Below, in pieces: positions 53,670 to 64,000 of a stretch of DNA of 64,000 nucleotides; position 1 is the first letter of the stretch; each line of letters starts with the position of its first letter. The stretch is from assembly GCA_946965045.2 (NCBI GenBank), contig OX337238.1, forward strand, positions 744,001 through 808,000, given 5' to 3'. The DNA comes from Epithemia pelagica (Eukaryota; Bacillariophyta; Bacillariophyceae; Surirellales; Surirellaceae). A program made the position numbers and the translations under genes. The notes under the pieces were generated by a model, which was given only the letters and a program-made list of their open reading frames with translations, had not been told where the DNA came from and did no database searches.

Positions 53670-55247
53670 TTATTGGTTTGTAGCATTGGCACTCTGTTTG
53701 GGAGCGGTGGGACAATGACGTGAATTGGCAATTCGACTGTAAAAGGGTACCACCATGGAAGGCTTGGAGGAGGATAAACGTTTGGCCACAACAATCATGC
53801 GACAAGCCCGTTTCTGGTAATTCCAAGACGGTGGTTCATCGAGATCGAGCCAGGACGAATAGGGAATGAGTAATTCCGCATGGTCCACTTCTTGCCACAA
53901 TTGAATCGTATCCAACGAAACATTTGACGACGACAATGACGACAACTCTGTGGCATTGGTCCGGCTCTCATTCTTGTTGGAGAGTACATGGTCAAAGGCT
54001 CGCTTGAGCAAAATGACTCCCAACGGATCGTTTTGGGGATCCAATTCGGCAAGGCCTTCAAACCTTGTGCCGGCGGTAGTCAGTGACGTTGTATGGGAAC
54101 TGGTGATTCCCTTTGCACTAGATTCTTGTTGTCGTTCTTCTCGTAGTCGATAGTACTGCAAGAATTGTTGTAAATATTCCCATACAATTTCATGTTGTGG
54201 TGTGACCGCCATGAAGGCTTGAAAAAAGGCACCGACATGATTCGAGTGTCGATGCACTCGGACCGTGGCAAAGGTGGTGGTCCGGTCCAACACAGTCCAC
54301 AAGTTGAGACGGACACCGAGATCGACATCGACATACAATCCGCCCAATTCGTACAAGGCGGCACCGCGACACAGGTCGGCCTTGAACATGCCCACGGGTT
54401 CGTGACGAAAATAGGGGACCAAGGCCGGCAGGACCCGTTGCAAACTGGCTTGACAGTCGGCATTGGTCCAAAAATACGCGCGTGCCGTGGGATGCAACTG
54501 CAGGGTATGCGCCACATTGTCTTGGAGTGCTTCGAGTTCGACTTGCTGATCCAAGGGGAGCGTGTCCCAGTTCGGACGAGTGGGGGTAGCCTGGTGGGTG
54601 CGTGCAAAGGGTGGTAGCAAATTGTACTGGTGCGTAAAAATCAAATGATTGGGAATGGCATGGACATGATAATGTGTAGATTCGTTCGTGTGGTGGTTGT
54701 GAGAGAATGGCGGTGTCCACGACGGTACTATAGGTCTCGTACTTGTTGTTTTTGTTGTTGTGGTGGTGGTAGCCAATGTTCGTCCCCCGCGAACCATCAA
54801 TGGATGGGTGGGATGGACCGCCAAAAACGAAAACGTCCGCTGTGGTGGCTGTGGATTGATGGAAAGGATGGTCCACATCACAAGCACACTGATGGATACC
54901 ACCACAAGGAGACTCCGCCCTATTCGATTCCAGAAACAACGACTCTTCTTCTTCTTCGTGCCTCGTTGGTCAGAGACTACTCCAGTGTTGAATGGCAAGA
55001 CCCAGCCCCAGAATGCTGCCCAACGAGGAGGGTAGGAGATGCTCGAGCTCCAGAAGAAGTTTGTGGAGAAAGATGGTGATGATGATGATGATGCTGTTGT
55101 GCGGGTGGACGTCCAAACGGTTTGGGGAGATTTGTGTTGTCGTCGTCGTCTGGTTCGAAACAACAAGGAGCTGCTGCTGTTCTGGAGTTGGTGGTCGTCC
55201 ATGGTGCTGGTTGTCTCTGCTCCTGTATCGTCTTCTTGGTTTGGCAT
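53670..55247 (-). CDS. GT32-type glycosyltransferase (OCH1-like), type II membrane protein
   Basis: 525 residues from ATG 55247. It has a Ser-rich cytosolic tail, one membrane anchor (SLLVVVSISVLVMWTILSI), a Thr-rich stem (TTTTTKTTSTRP) and a lumenal catalytic domain. IPNHLIFTHQ opens the domain; AYFWTNADCQASLQ and FKADLCRGAALYELGGLYVD followed by VDLG carry the DxD metal/nucleotide site typical of GT32 sugar transferases such as OCH1. GVILLKRAFDHVL lies further on. It probably adds a hexose to glycans in the Golgi; donor and acceptor are unknown. Low-complexity inserts follow the diatom style. It is divergent from urease. Confidence 0.82.
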   Translation of the reverse strand: MPNQEDDTGAETTSTMDDHQLQNSSSSLLFRTRRRRQHKSPQTVWTSTRTTASSSSSPSFSTNFFWSSSISYPPRWAAFWGWVLPFNTGVVSDQRGTKKKKSRCFWNRIGRSLLVVVSISVLVMWTILSINPQPPQRTFSFLAVHPTHPLMVRGGRTLATTTTTTKTTSTRPIVPSWTPPFSHNHHTNESTHYHVHAIPNHLIFTHQYNLLPPFARTHQATPTRPNWDTLPLDQQVELEALQDNVAHTLQLHPTARAYFWTNADCQASLQRVLPALVPYFRHEPVGMFKADLCRGAALYELGGLYVDVDLGVRLNLWTVLDRTTTFATVRVHRHSNHVGAFFQAFMAVTPQHEIVWEYLQQFLQYYRLREERQQESSAKGITSSHTTSLTTAGTRFEGLAELDPQNDPLGVILLKRAFDHVLSNKNESRTNATELSSLSSSNVSLDTIQLWQEVDHAELLIPYSSWLDLDEPPSWNYQKRACRMIVVAKRLSSSKPSMVVPFYSRIANSRHCPTAPKQSANATNQ

Positions 55248-55777
55248 TCTACTCAAATGTAGCTGTTTGAATGAGAAAGATTCTATCCCAACAACAGTTC
55301 ACACAGGAACATAGACTGTGGATGAGTATATGGTGGTGTGATCGCGGATTCGGATTTCGGATGGCGGCGATGGGATGCTCTGTTGTTTTGTTGGTGCGTC
55401 TATTATGTCTTGTTGCAATCGTCCGGCTCGGCTTTTGTGCCGGACGAGCGGCATGGCATGTGCGCATCTTCATTCTCCAAGGAGATTTGCACTGGCGCAT
55501 CTATCTCTTGCAACTTGCAACCGATATCTCTTGACTCCTTCATCCCACAGAAATTCTAGAAGGAGAAAACATTCTTTCATTGCAAGGGGTCTTGCTCTCG
55601 CTGGCTCTCTTCCTACCTCGCTCATTGTCTTTAGGAGTACCTTCTACTCCTACTCCTACTAGCGAGAGCTACCCGGGCTATGTATGCAATTCATTTACAC
55701 GCGACTGGATCGCGACAGAAAAACGACAGGTATCTTTGAAATCAGAAAATGGTCCTCCATGGAAACAGAATGAGAGA
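55248..55777. promoter_or_regulatory. Divergent intergenic region between GT32 and urease; may contain a urease 5' exon
   Basis: About 530 bases. An ATG near 55680 opens a short frame ([16 protein letters not shown]) ending at a GTATCT donor. With an acceptor TCAG before 56004 it would join in phase to the urease core. This is a guess, not a call. Confidence 0.35.
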
Positions 55778-58708
55778 ATGTGGAATCGCCCTCCCCTTTG
55801 TACGCGAATCACTTGGAATTGGCCAAGGACCCTGAGAACCGGTGGTCCTCACCGCTCCTGGAGTGTTTGGGCCTGTCGTAGGAATGGACCATCCGCTGAA
55901 CCACACCACTCCCCGTTACCACCTTCAGGTCTTGCTGGTCCCCACAATGCTTGGACGACGAATCGTTGGGGTGGTGGCGGTGGTGCAGCAAGCAGCAGCA
56001 TCAGTAACATTCGTCGTCGGTATTTGCATTTGACACCCCGTGAAGTGAATCATTTGCAATTGCATCAAGCGGGTCGTTTGGCGCAATATCGATTGGCGCG
56101 AGGGATTCGATTGAATCATCCGGAAGCGGTCGCTCTCTTGACGATGCAACTCATGGAAGAAATTCGACGGGGAGCCATGTCCGTGGCAGACTTGATGGAA
56201 TGGGGATCCACCTTGTTGGGCACGCTCCAAGTGTTGCCCGGCATTCCGGCATTGATTCCCCAAGTCCAAGTGGAAGCCACCTTTCCGGATGGAACCAAAT
56301 TGTTAACCTTGCATGATCCGATTGTACAGAGACATGGGAATCTACAAGCCGCGTTGGAAGGTTCCTTTTTGCCAGTACCAGATGTGTCCTTGTTTCTTCC
56401 AGACCCGGACGAGACTACCACCAACAATACCAACAACAACAACCATTGGTCGCCCGGTCAAGTGACCGTGTCGACCGAATCGCCAGACATTGTCTTGAAT
56501 GCGGGACGCGAACTGGTGGAAGTGGCCGTGACGAATACGGGCGATCGACCCATTCAAGTGGGAAGTCATTATGCCTTTGTCGAAACCAATCGCATGTTGT
56601 CCTTTGATCGACAAGTGGCCATTGGCAAACGCTTGAATATACCAGCCGGAACCTCGGTTCGATTTGAACCAGGAGAAGTCAAACCCGTCACCTTGGTGGC
56701 CCTGGGAGGCCAACAAATTGTTCATTCTGGCAATGGTTTGACACAAGGTCCAGCGACAACCGAACGACACGAGGAAATTATGCAACGGGTCCACAATCAA
56801 GGATTTTTGCATCAACCCACCACCACTGTCGTACCTGGACGAGCGTATGTCATGGACCGCCTTTCCTATGCCGACATGTACGGACCTACCGTGGGGGACA
56901 AGATTGCCTTGGGTGATACACAGTTGGAAATTCAAGTCGAACAGGATCATACCGTGTACGGGGACGAATGCAAATTTGGGGGTGGCAAAACCATTCGCGA
57001 AGGCATGGGACAACAAACCAGTGTCGGACCGGACGTGGCCTTGGATGTGGTCATTACCAATGCCTTGATTGTCGATGCCGTGACGGGCATTGTCAAGGCC
57101 GATATTGGAATTCGGGGCAATCGAATTGTCGGCATTGGCAAGGCGGGCAATCCCGATACCATGGACGGCGTCCTCCCCAACAACAACAACGACACTCCCT
57201 TGATTGTCGGTGCCACGACCGAAGTGATTGCCGGAGAAAAATTAATTGTCACGGCCGGGGGAGTGGATACCCACATTCATTGGATTTGTCCCCAACAAAT
57301 TGAAGAAGCCGTGGCCAGTGGTGTCACCACCATGTTTGGAGGAGGCACCGGACCGGTATGTGCGCGTTCGTGCTGACACCCGCATTTGTCATTTTCGGAT
57401 TGTCCTGTGTTGTTTGGGATTCCTTGGCTCACCGTTTGCATCTCTTGCATTCTTTTTCAATGTTTTGTATGCATTGGTCAGTCGGCTGGAACATGTGCCA
57501 CGACATGCACACCCTCACCGTCTCAAGTCGAAATGATGTTGCAAGCCACCGATCAGTATGCTCTGAATTTTGGGTTTTCGGGCAAGGGCAATACCAGTGA
57601 TCCTTCCGTCTTACAAAAGGTGTTGGAATCGGGTGCCGCCGGGTTTAAACTGCACGAAGATTGGGGCACAACTCCCTCGGCCATTGATGCCGCCTTGACG
57701 TTTGCCGAACAACACGATGTAGCCATTACCATTCATACCGATACCTTGAATGAATCGGGCTTTGTCCAAGATTCCATCCATGCCATGAAAGGACGGACCA
57801 TTCATACCTATCACACGGAAGGAGCCGGTGGAGGACATGCGCCCGATATCATCAAGATTGTTCAGGAACCATACGTTTTGCCCAGTTCCACCAATCCAAC
57901 CCGGCCCTTTACGATCAACACGGTCGATGAGCATTTGGATATGCTCATGGTGTGTCATCATTTGGATAGCAGCATTCCAGAAGATGTGGCCTTTGCCGAG
58001 TCTCGGATTCGAGCCGAAACGATTGCGGCCGAAGATATTCTGCACGACATGGGTGCCATTAGTATGATTTCCTCCGACAGTCAAGCCATGGGTCGTGTCG
58101 GCGAGGTCATTACCCGAACGTGGCAAACCGCTGACAAAATGAAGCAGCAACGAGGACGCTTACCGGGTGAAGATGCTCGCCAAAACAATGACAACTTTCG
58201 TGTCAAACGTTACATTGCCAAATACACGTTGAATCCAGCCATTACTCATGGCTTTGGACACTTGATTGGTTCTGTGGAAGTGGGGAAAATGGCCGATTTG
58301 GTCTTGTGGAAACCAAGTTTGTTTGGAGCCAAGCCCGAAATGATCATCAAGGGTGGTACCATTTCCTATGCCCAAATGGGCGATCCCAATGCCTCCATTC
58401 CCACGCCTCAACCGGTCTTGATGCGACCCATGTTTGGTGCCTCGACCGCCCAATCCAATTCGGTAGCCTTTGTGTCTCAAGCGGCCGCATCGCCATCCAT
58501 GAATTTGAAGGAACGATTGGGATTGCAAAAACCCTTGGAGGCTGTTCGAAATTGTCGAAACCTGACCAAGGCGGATATGCTGTGGAACGATGCCACACCA
58601 GAAATGGAGGTGAACCCCGAAACCTTTCAAGTGCGAGCGAATGGAGAATTGCTGACCTGTGAACCCGTGGACAAGGTTTCACTTGGACAACGGTTCTTCC
58701 TGTTTTGA
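55778..58708 (+). CDS. URE: Urease, single chain (gamma-beta-alpha fused), nickel enzyme
   Basis: Exons 55778-57355 and 57482-58708, with a 126-base intron (GTATGT...GGTCAG, phase 0) restoring [17 protein letters not shown]. The gamma part starts at [20 protein letters not shown] (about 56024), then the beta part ([20 protein letters not shown]) and the alpha part ([20 protein letters not shown]). Nickel ligands are complete: HIHWI, the carbamylated Lys in [27 protein letters not shown], the flap CHHLD and Asp in SDSQAMGR. It hydrolyses urea to ammonia and carbamate. The core is about 850 residues, plant-sized. The N terminus before the core reads like non-coding sequence and the position of the usual first Met is TTG, so the true start is probably in an upstream exon. 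Confidence 0.88.
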
Positions 58709-59734
58709 TCGATAATGGACAGTGGTCCAGTAGAAACAATACACAATACTTTAGAAGGTCAAACTCGTCGATTATTGTCGACAAGTTCAACCAGAAAGCA
58801 TATGTTCTAAAGCTCTGGTATTGTCCGTGTCTCATACCCCTAAAGATTTCGATGCCACGGATAGGACGTGTCAAAAACCTCGAACGACAATGCTGTCCCC
58901 GGTCACTGGTCGTTTCGGACAACGAAGTTCGCTGGAAAGAGCACCCACCTGACCTTTTCCATTTCTATGTATTGTTCATTACCTGTGTCTATCGATGTAT
59001 TCATTCAGAAAAGGTGTCGACCGTGTAGACTCTGAACCGACAGACTAATACACTATTCTTTTCATGGTTCGTCTCTTGTGATTTGTTCAGGTGCCGCGTT
59101 GTGATAAAGAGGTTGAACACGGTTGACCAACATTTGGCCTGTAGATTCTGTGGCCCCCGAAACTGTCCAAAGAATCCTCCATGTCAGTTCGACTGAAAAA
59201 ACTGCATCCCCGCATGCAGCGTCCATGTCATCTCCCTGCCCCTACCACATTGAATGTCGGTTTGACCCCCGATTGTTTCACATGAAAAACAACGCAACAG
59301 TTGTAAATTATTCTCGCTTGTGTAGAAATGCCAGTGTAACGTGCCCCACTTCACCTCAAGATTTCGCAATGCCACTTCCAAAATCTTGTTGTATCCGTCT
59401 CTTGTCGTTTCAGACCAGAGTTCCCCTGGATAGCACATCGAACTGTCCTGGTTCTATTTCTATCGTTTGTATCGTCCCCAAATTGTCTCTCCCTATAGAA
59501 GACATAGAATGTCTCTTTTGCAGTTGAACGTGGCACAAACGAGATCTGTGTGAATGCTTGCTTGCTTCATTTCGAATGAGAGAAGCAAAAAAGCAAGTTT
59601 CCCCGATTCCTCTCGTGAACGCTTTCCTTGCGCACATGCACGCTCACCAAGTTGGCCAACTGGAGTCCTGTCGTTGATAGCATGTTTTTCCCGTCCCTCC
59701 TCGAGCAAGCGGTCCCACGTCCAGTCTCTACTAC
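58709..59734. other. Intergenic region, nothing recognised
   Basis: About 1 kb between the convergent urease and coiled-coil genes. Frames of 107 and 134 codons on the + strand lack any motif and are not called. Confidence 0.5.
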
Positions 59735-61132
59735 CTAGTTCTTGGTTGGACCACGACGGCCCAGGGCTTGTTCGGGATCCCACTGTACTTGTACGTGAGG
59801 AGTCAATTGGATGGTCCTGGCAGTGGAGGAAAAAGTACCAACGGGAGTGGACGATTTGGTTTTGGGATAGTGGTGTGGATAGTGGGATTGTTGCTGCTGC
59901 TGTTTGCGTTTGTGGTGTTGTTGATGCTGTTGCACCATGCGCAAAACCTCAATGACACTCCTACAATTCGTCGTGTCCTTGGATCCTTTCTCGTCCTTGT
60001 TGGTCGTGTCCTGGTCGTCGTCGTCATCGTCATCCGAGTCTTGCACAAGGTTGGTGCTGGTCGTGGCCTCTTCCAATGGTTCTTGTTGTGGTTGTTCTGG
60101 TGGTGGTGGTTGTTGTATCACGGCGTCCAAACCAGGAATGTGGTGCAATCGCACTTGCAATTGCCGCCATTCCCGATCCGACAAGGCAAAATCTCCATTG
60201 ACATCACAGTCCAAAACGACCGTCAAGAGTTGTTGTTGCAATTCCAATTGCAAGGCACGGTCCATCTCCTCCTGGACGTGGTTCCACTCCTGGGCCAATT
60301 CGTGCCACCGGGTCCAGGAAAAGGACGACGACTCGGTTTGCTGCTGCTGGTCCATCCATTCCTGCAAGGGTTGGACGACTGTGTGGTGCAAGTCGTCTTG
60401 GACGTGTTGCATCCGTTCCAATTGTTGCCACAGAACTTGCGTTTGCAAACTGACCCGCTCATGCGCCAGACGGGTGCGTTGCAATTCGTGACGAACGTGT
60501 TGCAAGACGTGAAAGCGTTCCAATTGATACCAAATCACCATACAGACCGTGACCGTACACGTACAATACAAGGCCATGATCCACGATCGACCGTATTCGA
60601 TCGTGGCCACGACCGTCACCAAAACGGTTCCCAGAGTTCCCAAGCGAATCACGGCCGTGGTCCAAGACATGGTGTCGTTCTTGTCGTCATTTGGTGCGAC
60701 CTTGCCACCACAACACACATAGGTCATGGTGCGACGACACAACAACCACAGTGGAAATCGATTGGAGGGTAAGAGCAATCGTGACGAATAGGGTGTTGCA
60801 CCACCAGCAGGACCGCGCGGTTGGTTGTTTTGGAACGGGGGAGAGGAAACGGTCGCATCGTCGGCAGGGTGGTTGCTTTGAGTTTCGTGCGGCGAGAATG
60901 GACTGGAAAAGAGAAATGGCGTTCGGGACTTGCCTTTAAAGGCTTCCTCATCATCATTATCATGGTCTAGGACCGAATCTTCATTCCGGGTACTGTTCAA
61001 TTGAATGCGACTGTCATCGGCCGTCGCCACCAAATCAGGATGCACGGCATCCTTGACGACATGAGCTCGCCATCGCAAGGCGGTTGTGGAATGAGACCAC
61101 TGCTGAGACTTGTTGTTCTTGTTGGATACCAT
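59735..61132 (-). CDS. Membrane protein with coiled coil and one EF-hand-like loop, unknown
   Basis: 465 residues, ATG at 61132. The polar N-terminal 140 residues are followed by two adjacent hydrophobic segments (about 155-205: AVIRLGTLGTVLVTVVATI and IMALYCTCTVTVCMVIWY). Then comes a Gln-rich coiled coil (LERFHVLQHVRHELQRTRLA onward). A single EF-hand-like loop, DCDVNGDFALSD, has the Asp/Asn/Gly ligands in place, so Ca2+ binding is plausible. The tail is acidic (DDDDDDD) and Gln/His-rich. No family recognised. The sequence is highly biased but keeps one long frame with a sensible domain order. Confidence 0.65.
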   Translation of the reverse strand: MVSNKNNKSQQWSHSTTALRWRAHVVKDAVHPDLVATADDSRIQLNSTRNEDSVLDHDNDDEEAFKGKSRTPFLFSSPFSPHETQSNHPADDATVSSPPFQNNQPRGPAGGATPYSSRLLLPSNRFPLWLLCRRTMTYVCCGGKVAPNDDKNDTMSWTTAVIRLGTLGTVLVTVVATIEYGRSWIMALYCTCTVTVCMVIWYQLERFHVLQHVRHELQRTRLAHERVSLQTQVLWQQLERMQHVQDDLHHTVVQPLQEWMDQQQQTESSSFSWTRWHELAQEWNHVQEEMDRALQLELQQQLLTVVLDCDVNGDFALSDREWRQLQVRLHHIPGLDAVIQQPPPPEQPQQEPLEEATTSTNLVQDSDDDDDDDQDTTNKDEKGSKDTTNCRSVIEVLRMVQQHQQHHKRKQQQQQSHYPHHYPKTKSSTPVGTFSSTARTIQLTPHVQVQWDPEQALGRRGPTKN

Positions 61133-61822
61133 GTTGTTGTTGTGTCACTGTATTATTGTTGAAGTCTCTCGAGAGACGGAGATGCCACCCGTCCGTCTCG
61201 TCTGTACCAACACGCTCGCGCGAGAGAGATGGACACACTGTGTCTTGCTCGTCCCCTCCAAGCTGTGTGTGGAGTTGTGTGTGATGGCTCTTCTCTCCGA
61301 TACAAAATCAACTCTATGTACTGGACCAATCACCCACCGGAAAAAAAGATGACCAAATCCAACACTCGAACAGTTGGTTCCATCCACCACACACAAAGCC
61401 CTTCTTCTGTTTTGCTCTCAATTCACTGCAGACTGTTTCCCTCCTGTGGTTCTCTTCTCTCCTCAAGTCTCCCCAAAAGGCGTTTGAGTAGACTCTGTCA
61501 TTGCCACAAAAGAGGTGCAGCGATTGGTCGTGGGACTGGAGTCTTGCGAGACGCAGGAAAGAACGCAACGTGGCACGCGCTAATCCAGCGCGAGGCGACC
61601 GACTCTTCGGCTGACACTTTGTGCTGGCAACTGGCACTGCACGACATTTCAAGAAACCCTATGGTTCCAAAGTTTTTACATAATAAGGATCTATTATTCT
61701 CTGAGACCATGTGTCTTCTGATGAACCATGAACCGCCAATTTCACCCCGTTACCAAGGATTTGGAATCCTCATACAGTAGGAAAATTCCTCGTGTCGGAG
61801 ATCTGTGCACCGACCAACCTTG
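61133..61822. other. Intergenic region, nothing recognised
   Basis: 690 bases between two minus-strand genes; a 183-codon + strand frame has no motif and is not called. Confidence 0.5.
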
Positions 61823-63862
61823 TTACTCCATGGGCGCCAGATCCCGCCAGTTATCAGGCACAAGATTCGGGGGTAGTGGAATGGCGTGTCGAAAGGCACT
61901 GCGACTCAGGTGCAAATCCGATGTATATTTCTGGTCCCAAAAAAAGATGGCCTTGCGGGGGACACTGACAATGGTCAAATCTCCTTGATCCGTACCGGTA
62001 TGGACAATGACATCGTATCGGATATAGGCATCCTCCATACCATCGGCTTTCATCATGTGAAGGTATCGTTGCAACTCCAAGGGTTTGCGAAAAATACCCT
62101 TCGTGGTGACTTCTTCAAATTGTCGTTGTTGAATTGTACAGGGACGCAAAAATTGGGTCGAATCAAACACCCCACTCGCTTCCGACCATCTCATGACACC
62201 GTCGGACAGGAGGCGGTACGACGTGAAACAATAGAGCTGCACATTGGGAGGATAGGGAAACATGGTGAGTTCGGCCGGGGTGCGAAGAAATTCTTTTTCC
62301 TGGTTCAATGTGGCCGCGGATACATGATTGGCAAACTTGGAACGGGGCGACCAATTGGTGGAAAAGTCCTTCCATGCCGTCTCCCACACTGGTCCATAAT
62401 CCAAGGTAACTTCTTCATCTTGGTCGATATCTCGAAGAGCCACTAGTTCCAAAACAAGACCGGACTTGTTCATGTGGATCAACGACGAGGGTGTTTCTTG
62501 GAGCATGCTCGAGTTGGACAATTTGGACCAACGAAGCATTGTGTTGGCATTGCTCCCAGCATGGTTCACATAACAGGTCATGGGTCCGTACGGAATCAGG
62601 ACCATGGAGCTGCTGGGATCCTCAAATGCATAATTCAGGAGCAACTGACTTCCCTTTTTCCATACATGCTGCTCCATGTTCATGCTCTTGTACATTTCCA
62701 TAAACTTGCGAGCAACTGGAACGACAGGGACGGGCGCGACTACTTGACCTTGGAGCATGTTTCGTGTGGCAAACGCGCCATGTCCAGCCTGAGGGATATC
62801 GGAAACCTCGCGACGTAGGTTGTCCAGACACAAGCCATTTTCCTCGAGCCAGTCCAAACTGCGAAGATTATTCGAAATGGTTGCATTGACGAGGCCCTTC
62901 TCCACAGAGGATATCACGTTGGGCATCTTTTTCGGCAGGACTCTCAAAACACTTGAATATCTCGAGGGTACACTGTTGACAAGGTTCCAGAGTTCAGCCG
63001 CCTTGGGGGAGGATATGTCGCCTTTGACGAGTTTGTGTATCTTTTCCAGTATAGGGTTTTCTGTTTTGTCCAGTGCCGTGTAGATTTCCTCTAGAGTTTT
63101 ACCCGCAGACGACGCTTCCAATTTGCTTTCATACCACTTGGTATTGGACATCCAAAACAGTTTCCAGATTATTTCTGCTTGCGGCGAACCCATGTCGCCG
63201 TCCACAATAGAGGAGAACGATTTCAGGATGGAGTCTGCCCTTTCAAAATCATCCATTGAGGGCAATCGTTTCAGATCGGGATCATTTGCAATATGGCGGC
63301 TTCCATAAGGGACAAAGATCTCTTCTCCGGCCTGAATGTCTCGGGTTGCGACCAAGTGCATGCCGTGATAATTCGAGGACGCACCGGCACCCACGTCGTG
63401 GTACCTGTGAAGGACTTGGATATTTTCGGGGGGTCGCATCTCCGCATTGTCCAGTACTGGATTCGTATTGGCAGCCATGGAAGCGCTATAAGGAAGGCTC
63501 ACGACTTCATCGGCTTCAAAGGATGCCAATGTGGCCGATCCATCGTAGACATACTTGGACAAGATCCAATTGTTGGAGTTGTACCCGGATCCTTCAAGTT
63601 TGAGGTACTTGTGTCGAAGCATGGTGTGATATGTTCGATCAATGAAATTTATGACAATATCATCACTCAAAATCTGTTGATTGGCATTGACGTGAAGGGC
63701 CGAGTAGACACCCAGACCAGCATTGGGCATGGACGAGGGCGCAAGGTAAAAGGCGCATTTTGTCATCGAATTACAGTCCTCTCCTTCGCATCCTGTGGTC
63801 TGACCCAAACAGAAAGAAAAGGAAGAAAGGGATCCCAAAAGAAGGAGAAGTTTAGTGATCAT
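61823..63862 (-). CDS. Secreted protein with two SET-like domains
   Basis: 679 residues, ATG at 63862. It begins with a clear signal peptide (ITKLLLLLGSLSSFSFCLGQ). A first SET-like region has SSMPNAGLGVYSALHVNAN at the start and HLVATRDIQAGEEIFVPYGS at the end. A helical linker follows. A second SET-like region has IPQAGHGAFATRNMLQGQVV, then CYVNHAGSNANTML (the NH core) and LVALRDIDQDEEVTLDYGP. The last about 150 residues include FYPYPPNVQ-like and IRYDVIVHTGTDQGDL segments. SET domains usually methylate lysines in nucleus or plastid; secretory targeting is unusual. The first SET lacks a clear N-H-x-x-x-N motif and may be inactive. Substrate unknown. Confidence 0.8.
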   Translation of the reverse strand: MITKLLLLLGSLSSFSFCLGQTTGCEGEDCNSMTKCAFYLAPSSMPNAGLGVYSALHVNANQQILSDDIVINFIDRTYHTMLRHKYLKLEGSGYNSNNWILSKYVYDGSATLASFEADEVVSLPYSASMAANTNPVLDNAEMRPPENIQVLHRYHDVGAGASSNYHGMHLVATRDIQAGEEIFVPYGSRHIANDPDLKRLPSMDDFERADSILKSFSSIVDGDMGSPQAEIIWKLFWMSNTKWYESKLEASSAGKTLEEIYTALDKTENPILEKIHKLVKGDISSPKAAELWNLVNSVPSRYSSVLRVLPKKMPNVISSVEKGLVNATISNNLRSLDWLEENGLCLDNLRREVSDIPQAGHGAFATRNMLQGQVVAPVPVVPVARKFMEMYKSMNMEQHVWKKGSQLLLNYAFEDPSSSMVLIPYGPMTCYVNHAGSNANTMLRWSKLSNSSMLQETPSSLIHMNKSGLVLELVALRDIDQDEEVTLDYGPVWETAWKDFSTNWSPRSKFANHVSAATLNQEKEFLRTPAELTMFPYPPNVQLYCFTSYRLLSDGVMRWSEASGVFDSTQFLRPCTIQQRQFEEVTTKGIFRKPLELQRYLHMMKADGMEDAYIRYDVIVHTGTDQGDLTIVSVPRKAIFFWDQKYTSDLHLSRSAFRHAIPLPPNLVPDNWRDLAPME

Positions 63863-64000
63863 CTTGACGACAACGGCATCAAATAATAGAAGACCCGTTC
63901 AACAAGTTTGTCGAATAGAATTGTGGCTGCACAGGTCGTGTGAGAACAGGAAGGTCGCTCGGCTCGGCATGTACTCCACGCGCAAAGCGTGACAAACGCG
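63863..64000. other. Window end, upstream of the SET gene
   Basis: 138 bases of presumed promoter sequence; nothing recognised. Confidence 0.4.

Noticed and set aside
55580-55777. Urease start at 55580
   Set aside because: The first codon is TTG, not ATG, and the stretch has no urease similarity.
59768-60772. 334-codon + strand frame with hydrophobic stretches
   Set aside because: Antisense of the Gln/Asp-rich coiled-coil gene; the hydrophobicity comes from complementing CAA/GAC codons.
1-64000. tRNA or rRNA genes
   Set aside because: I looked for T-loop (GGTTCGAATCC-like) and paired acceptor patterns and saw none that fold; a tRNAscan-SE run would settle it.

Overview
This window is nuclear DNA of a unicellular eukaryotic alga, most likely a diatom (inference). 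Genes are monocistronic, lie on both strands and carry few short GT-AG introns. The ones I could place by reading-frame continuity are mostly 73-140 bases. One predicted membrane protein begins with a signal-peptide-like stretch followed by an AEAAF|VP sequence, which resembles the bipartite plastid-targeting motif of diatoms. The genes are of the type shared by algae, plants and animals: single-chain urease, an MLO-like membrane protein, a 3R-MYB factor, a selenocysteine-type selenophosphate synthetase. There are no operons, IS elements, CRISPR arrays or recognisable rRNA/tRNA genes.

Layout. 1-4590: large disordered acidic protein (+). 4851-5190: broken 5' copy of the dolichol kinase gene (+). 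5206-6744: GT43-type glycosyltransferase (-), divergent from dolichol kinase (7420-9996, +). 10633-12600: prenylcysteine-oxidase-like flavoprotein (-), divergent from exportin-T (13130-16528, +). 17040-18831: GH26-like secreted/membrane hydrolase (-). 19232-21741: MLO-like protein with four EF-hands (-). 22312-22785: small basic protein (+). 23069-24446: wax-synthase-like MBOAT (-). 24800-26618: secreted LRR protein (+). 27521-29108: 3R-MYB (+). 29529-30308: putative mitochondrial single-pass protein (-). 30676-31191: putative plastid protein (-). 31531-32796: selenophosphate synthetase with an in-frame UGA (+). 33604-34389: dienelactone hydrolase (+). 34669-37979: ankyrin-histone deacetylase (-). 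38433-47336: giant CENP-E-like kinesin (+) with five almost identical 465-bp coiled-coil repeats. 48111-49642: about 1.5 kb gene-free segment bounded by 46-bp inverted repeats. 49784-50668: GGCT/AIG2-like protein (+). 51201-51787: SERF-like small protein (-). 52302-53588: USB1 (+). 53670-55247: GT32 glycosyltransferase (-). 55778-58708: urease (+). 59735-61132: membrane coiled-coil/EF-hand protein (-). 61823-63862: secreted two-SET protein (-).

How the genes relate. There is no single pathway. Several genes share themes: ER/Golgi glycosylation (dolichol kinase, GT43, GT32), RNA handling (exportin-T, USB1), chromatin and mitosis (ankyrin-HDAC, CENP-E-like kinesin, 3R-MYB), calcium-linked membrane proteins (MLO-EF-hand, coiled-coil/EF-hand) and nitrogen/selenium metabolism (urease, SPS). 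Many neighbours are divergent pairs separated by 0.3-0.7 kb, so shared promoters are likely.

Most notable points: the UGA-selenocysteine codon in SPS with no SECIS I could identify; the recent five-fold repeat expansion in the kinesin; the MLO protein carrying its own EF-hands; the partial dolichol kinase duplicate flanking GT43; the inverted-repeat-bounded segment upstream of the GGCT gene; and a histidine-rich insert in the GH26-like enzyme. All coordinates, splice sites and families come from reading the sequence; no database search was run.
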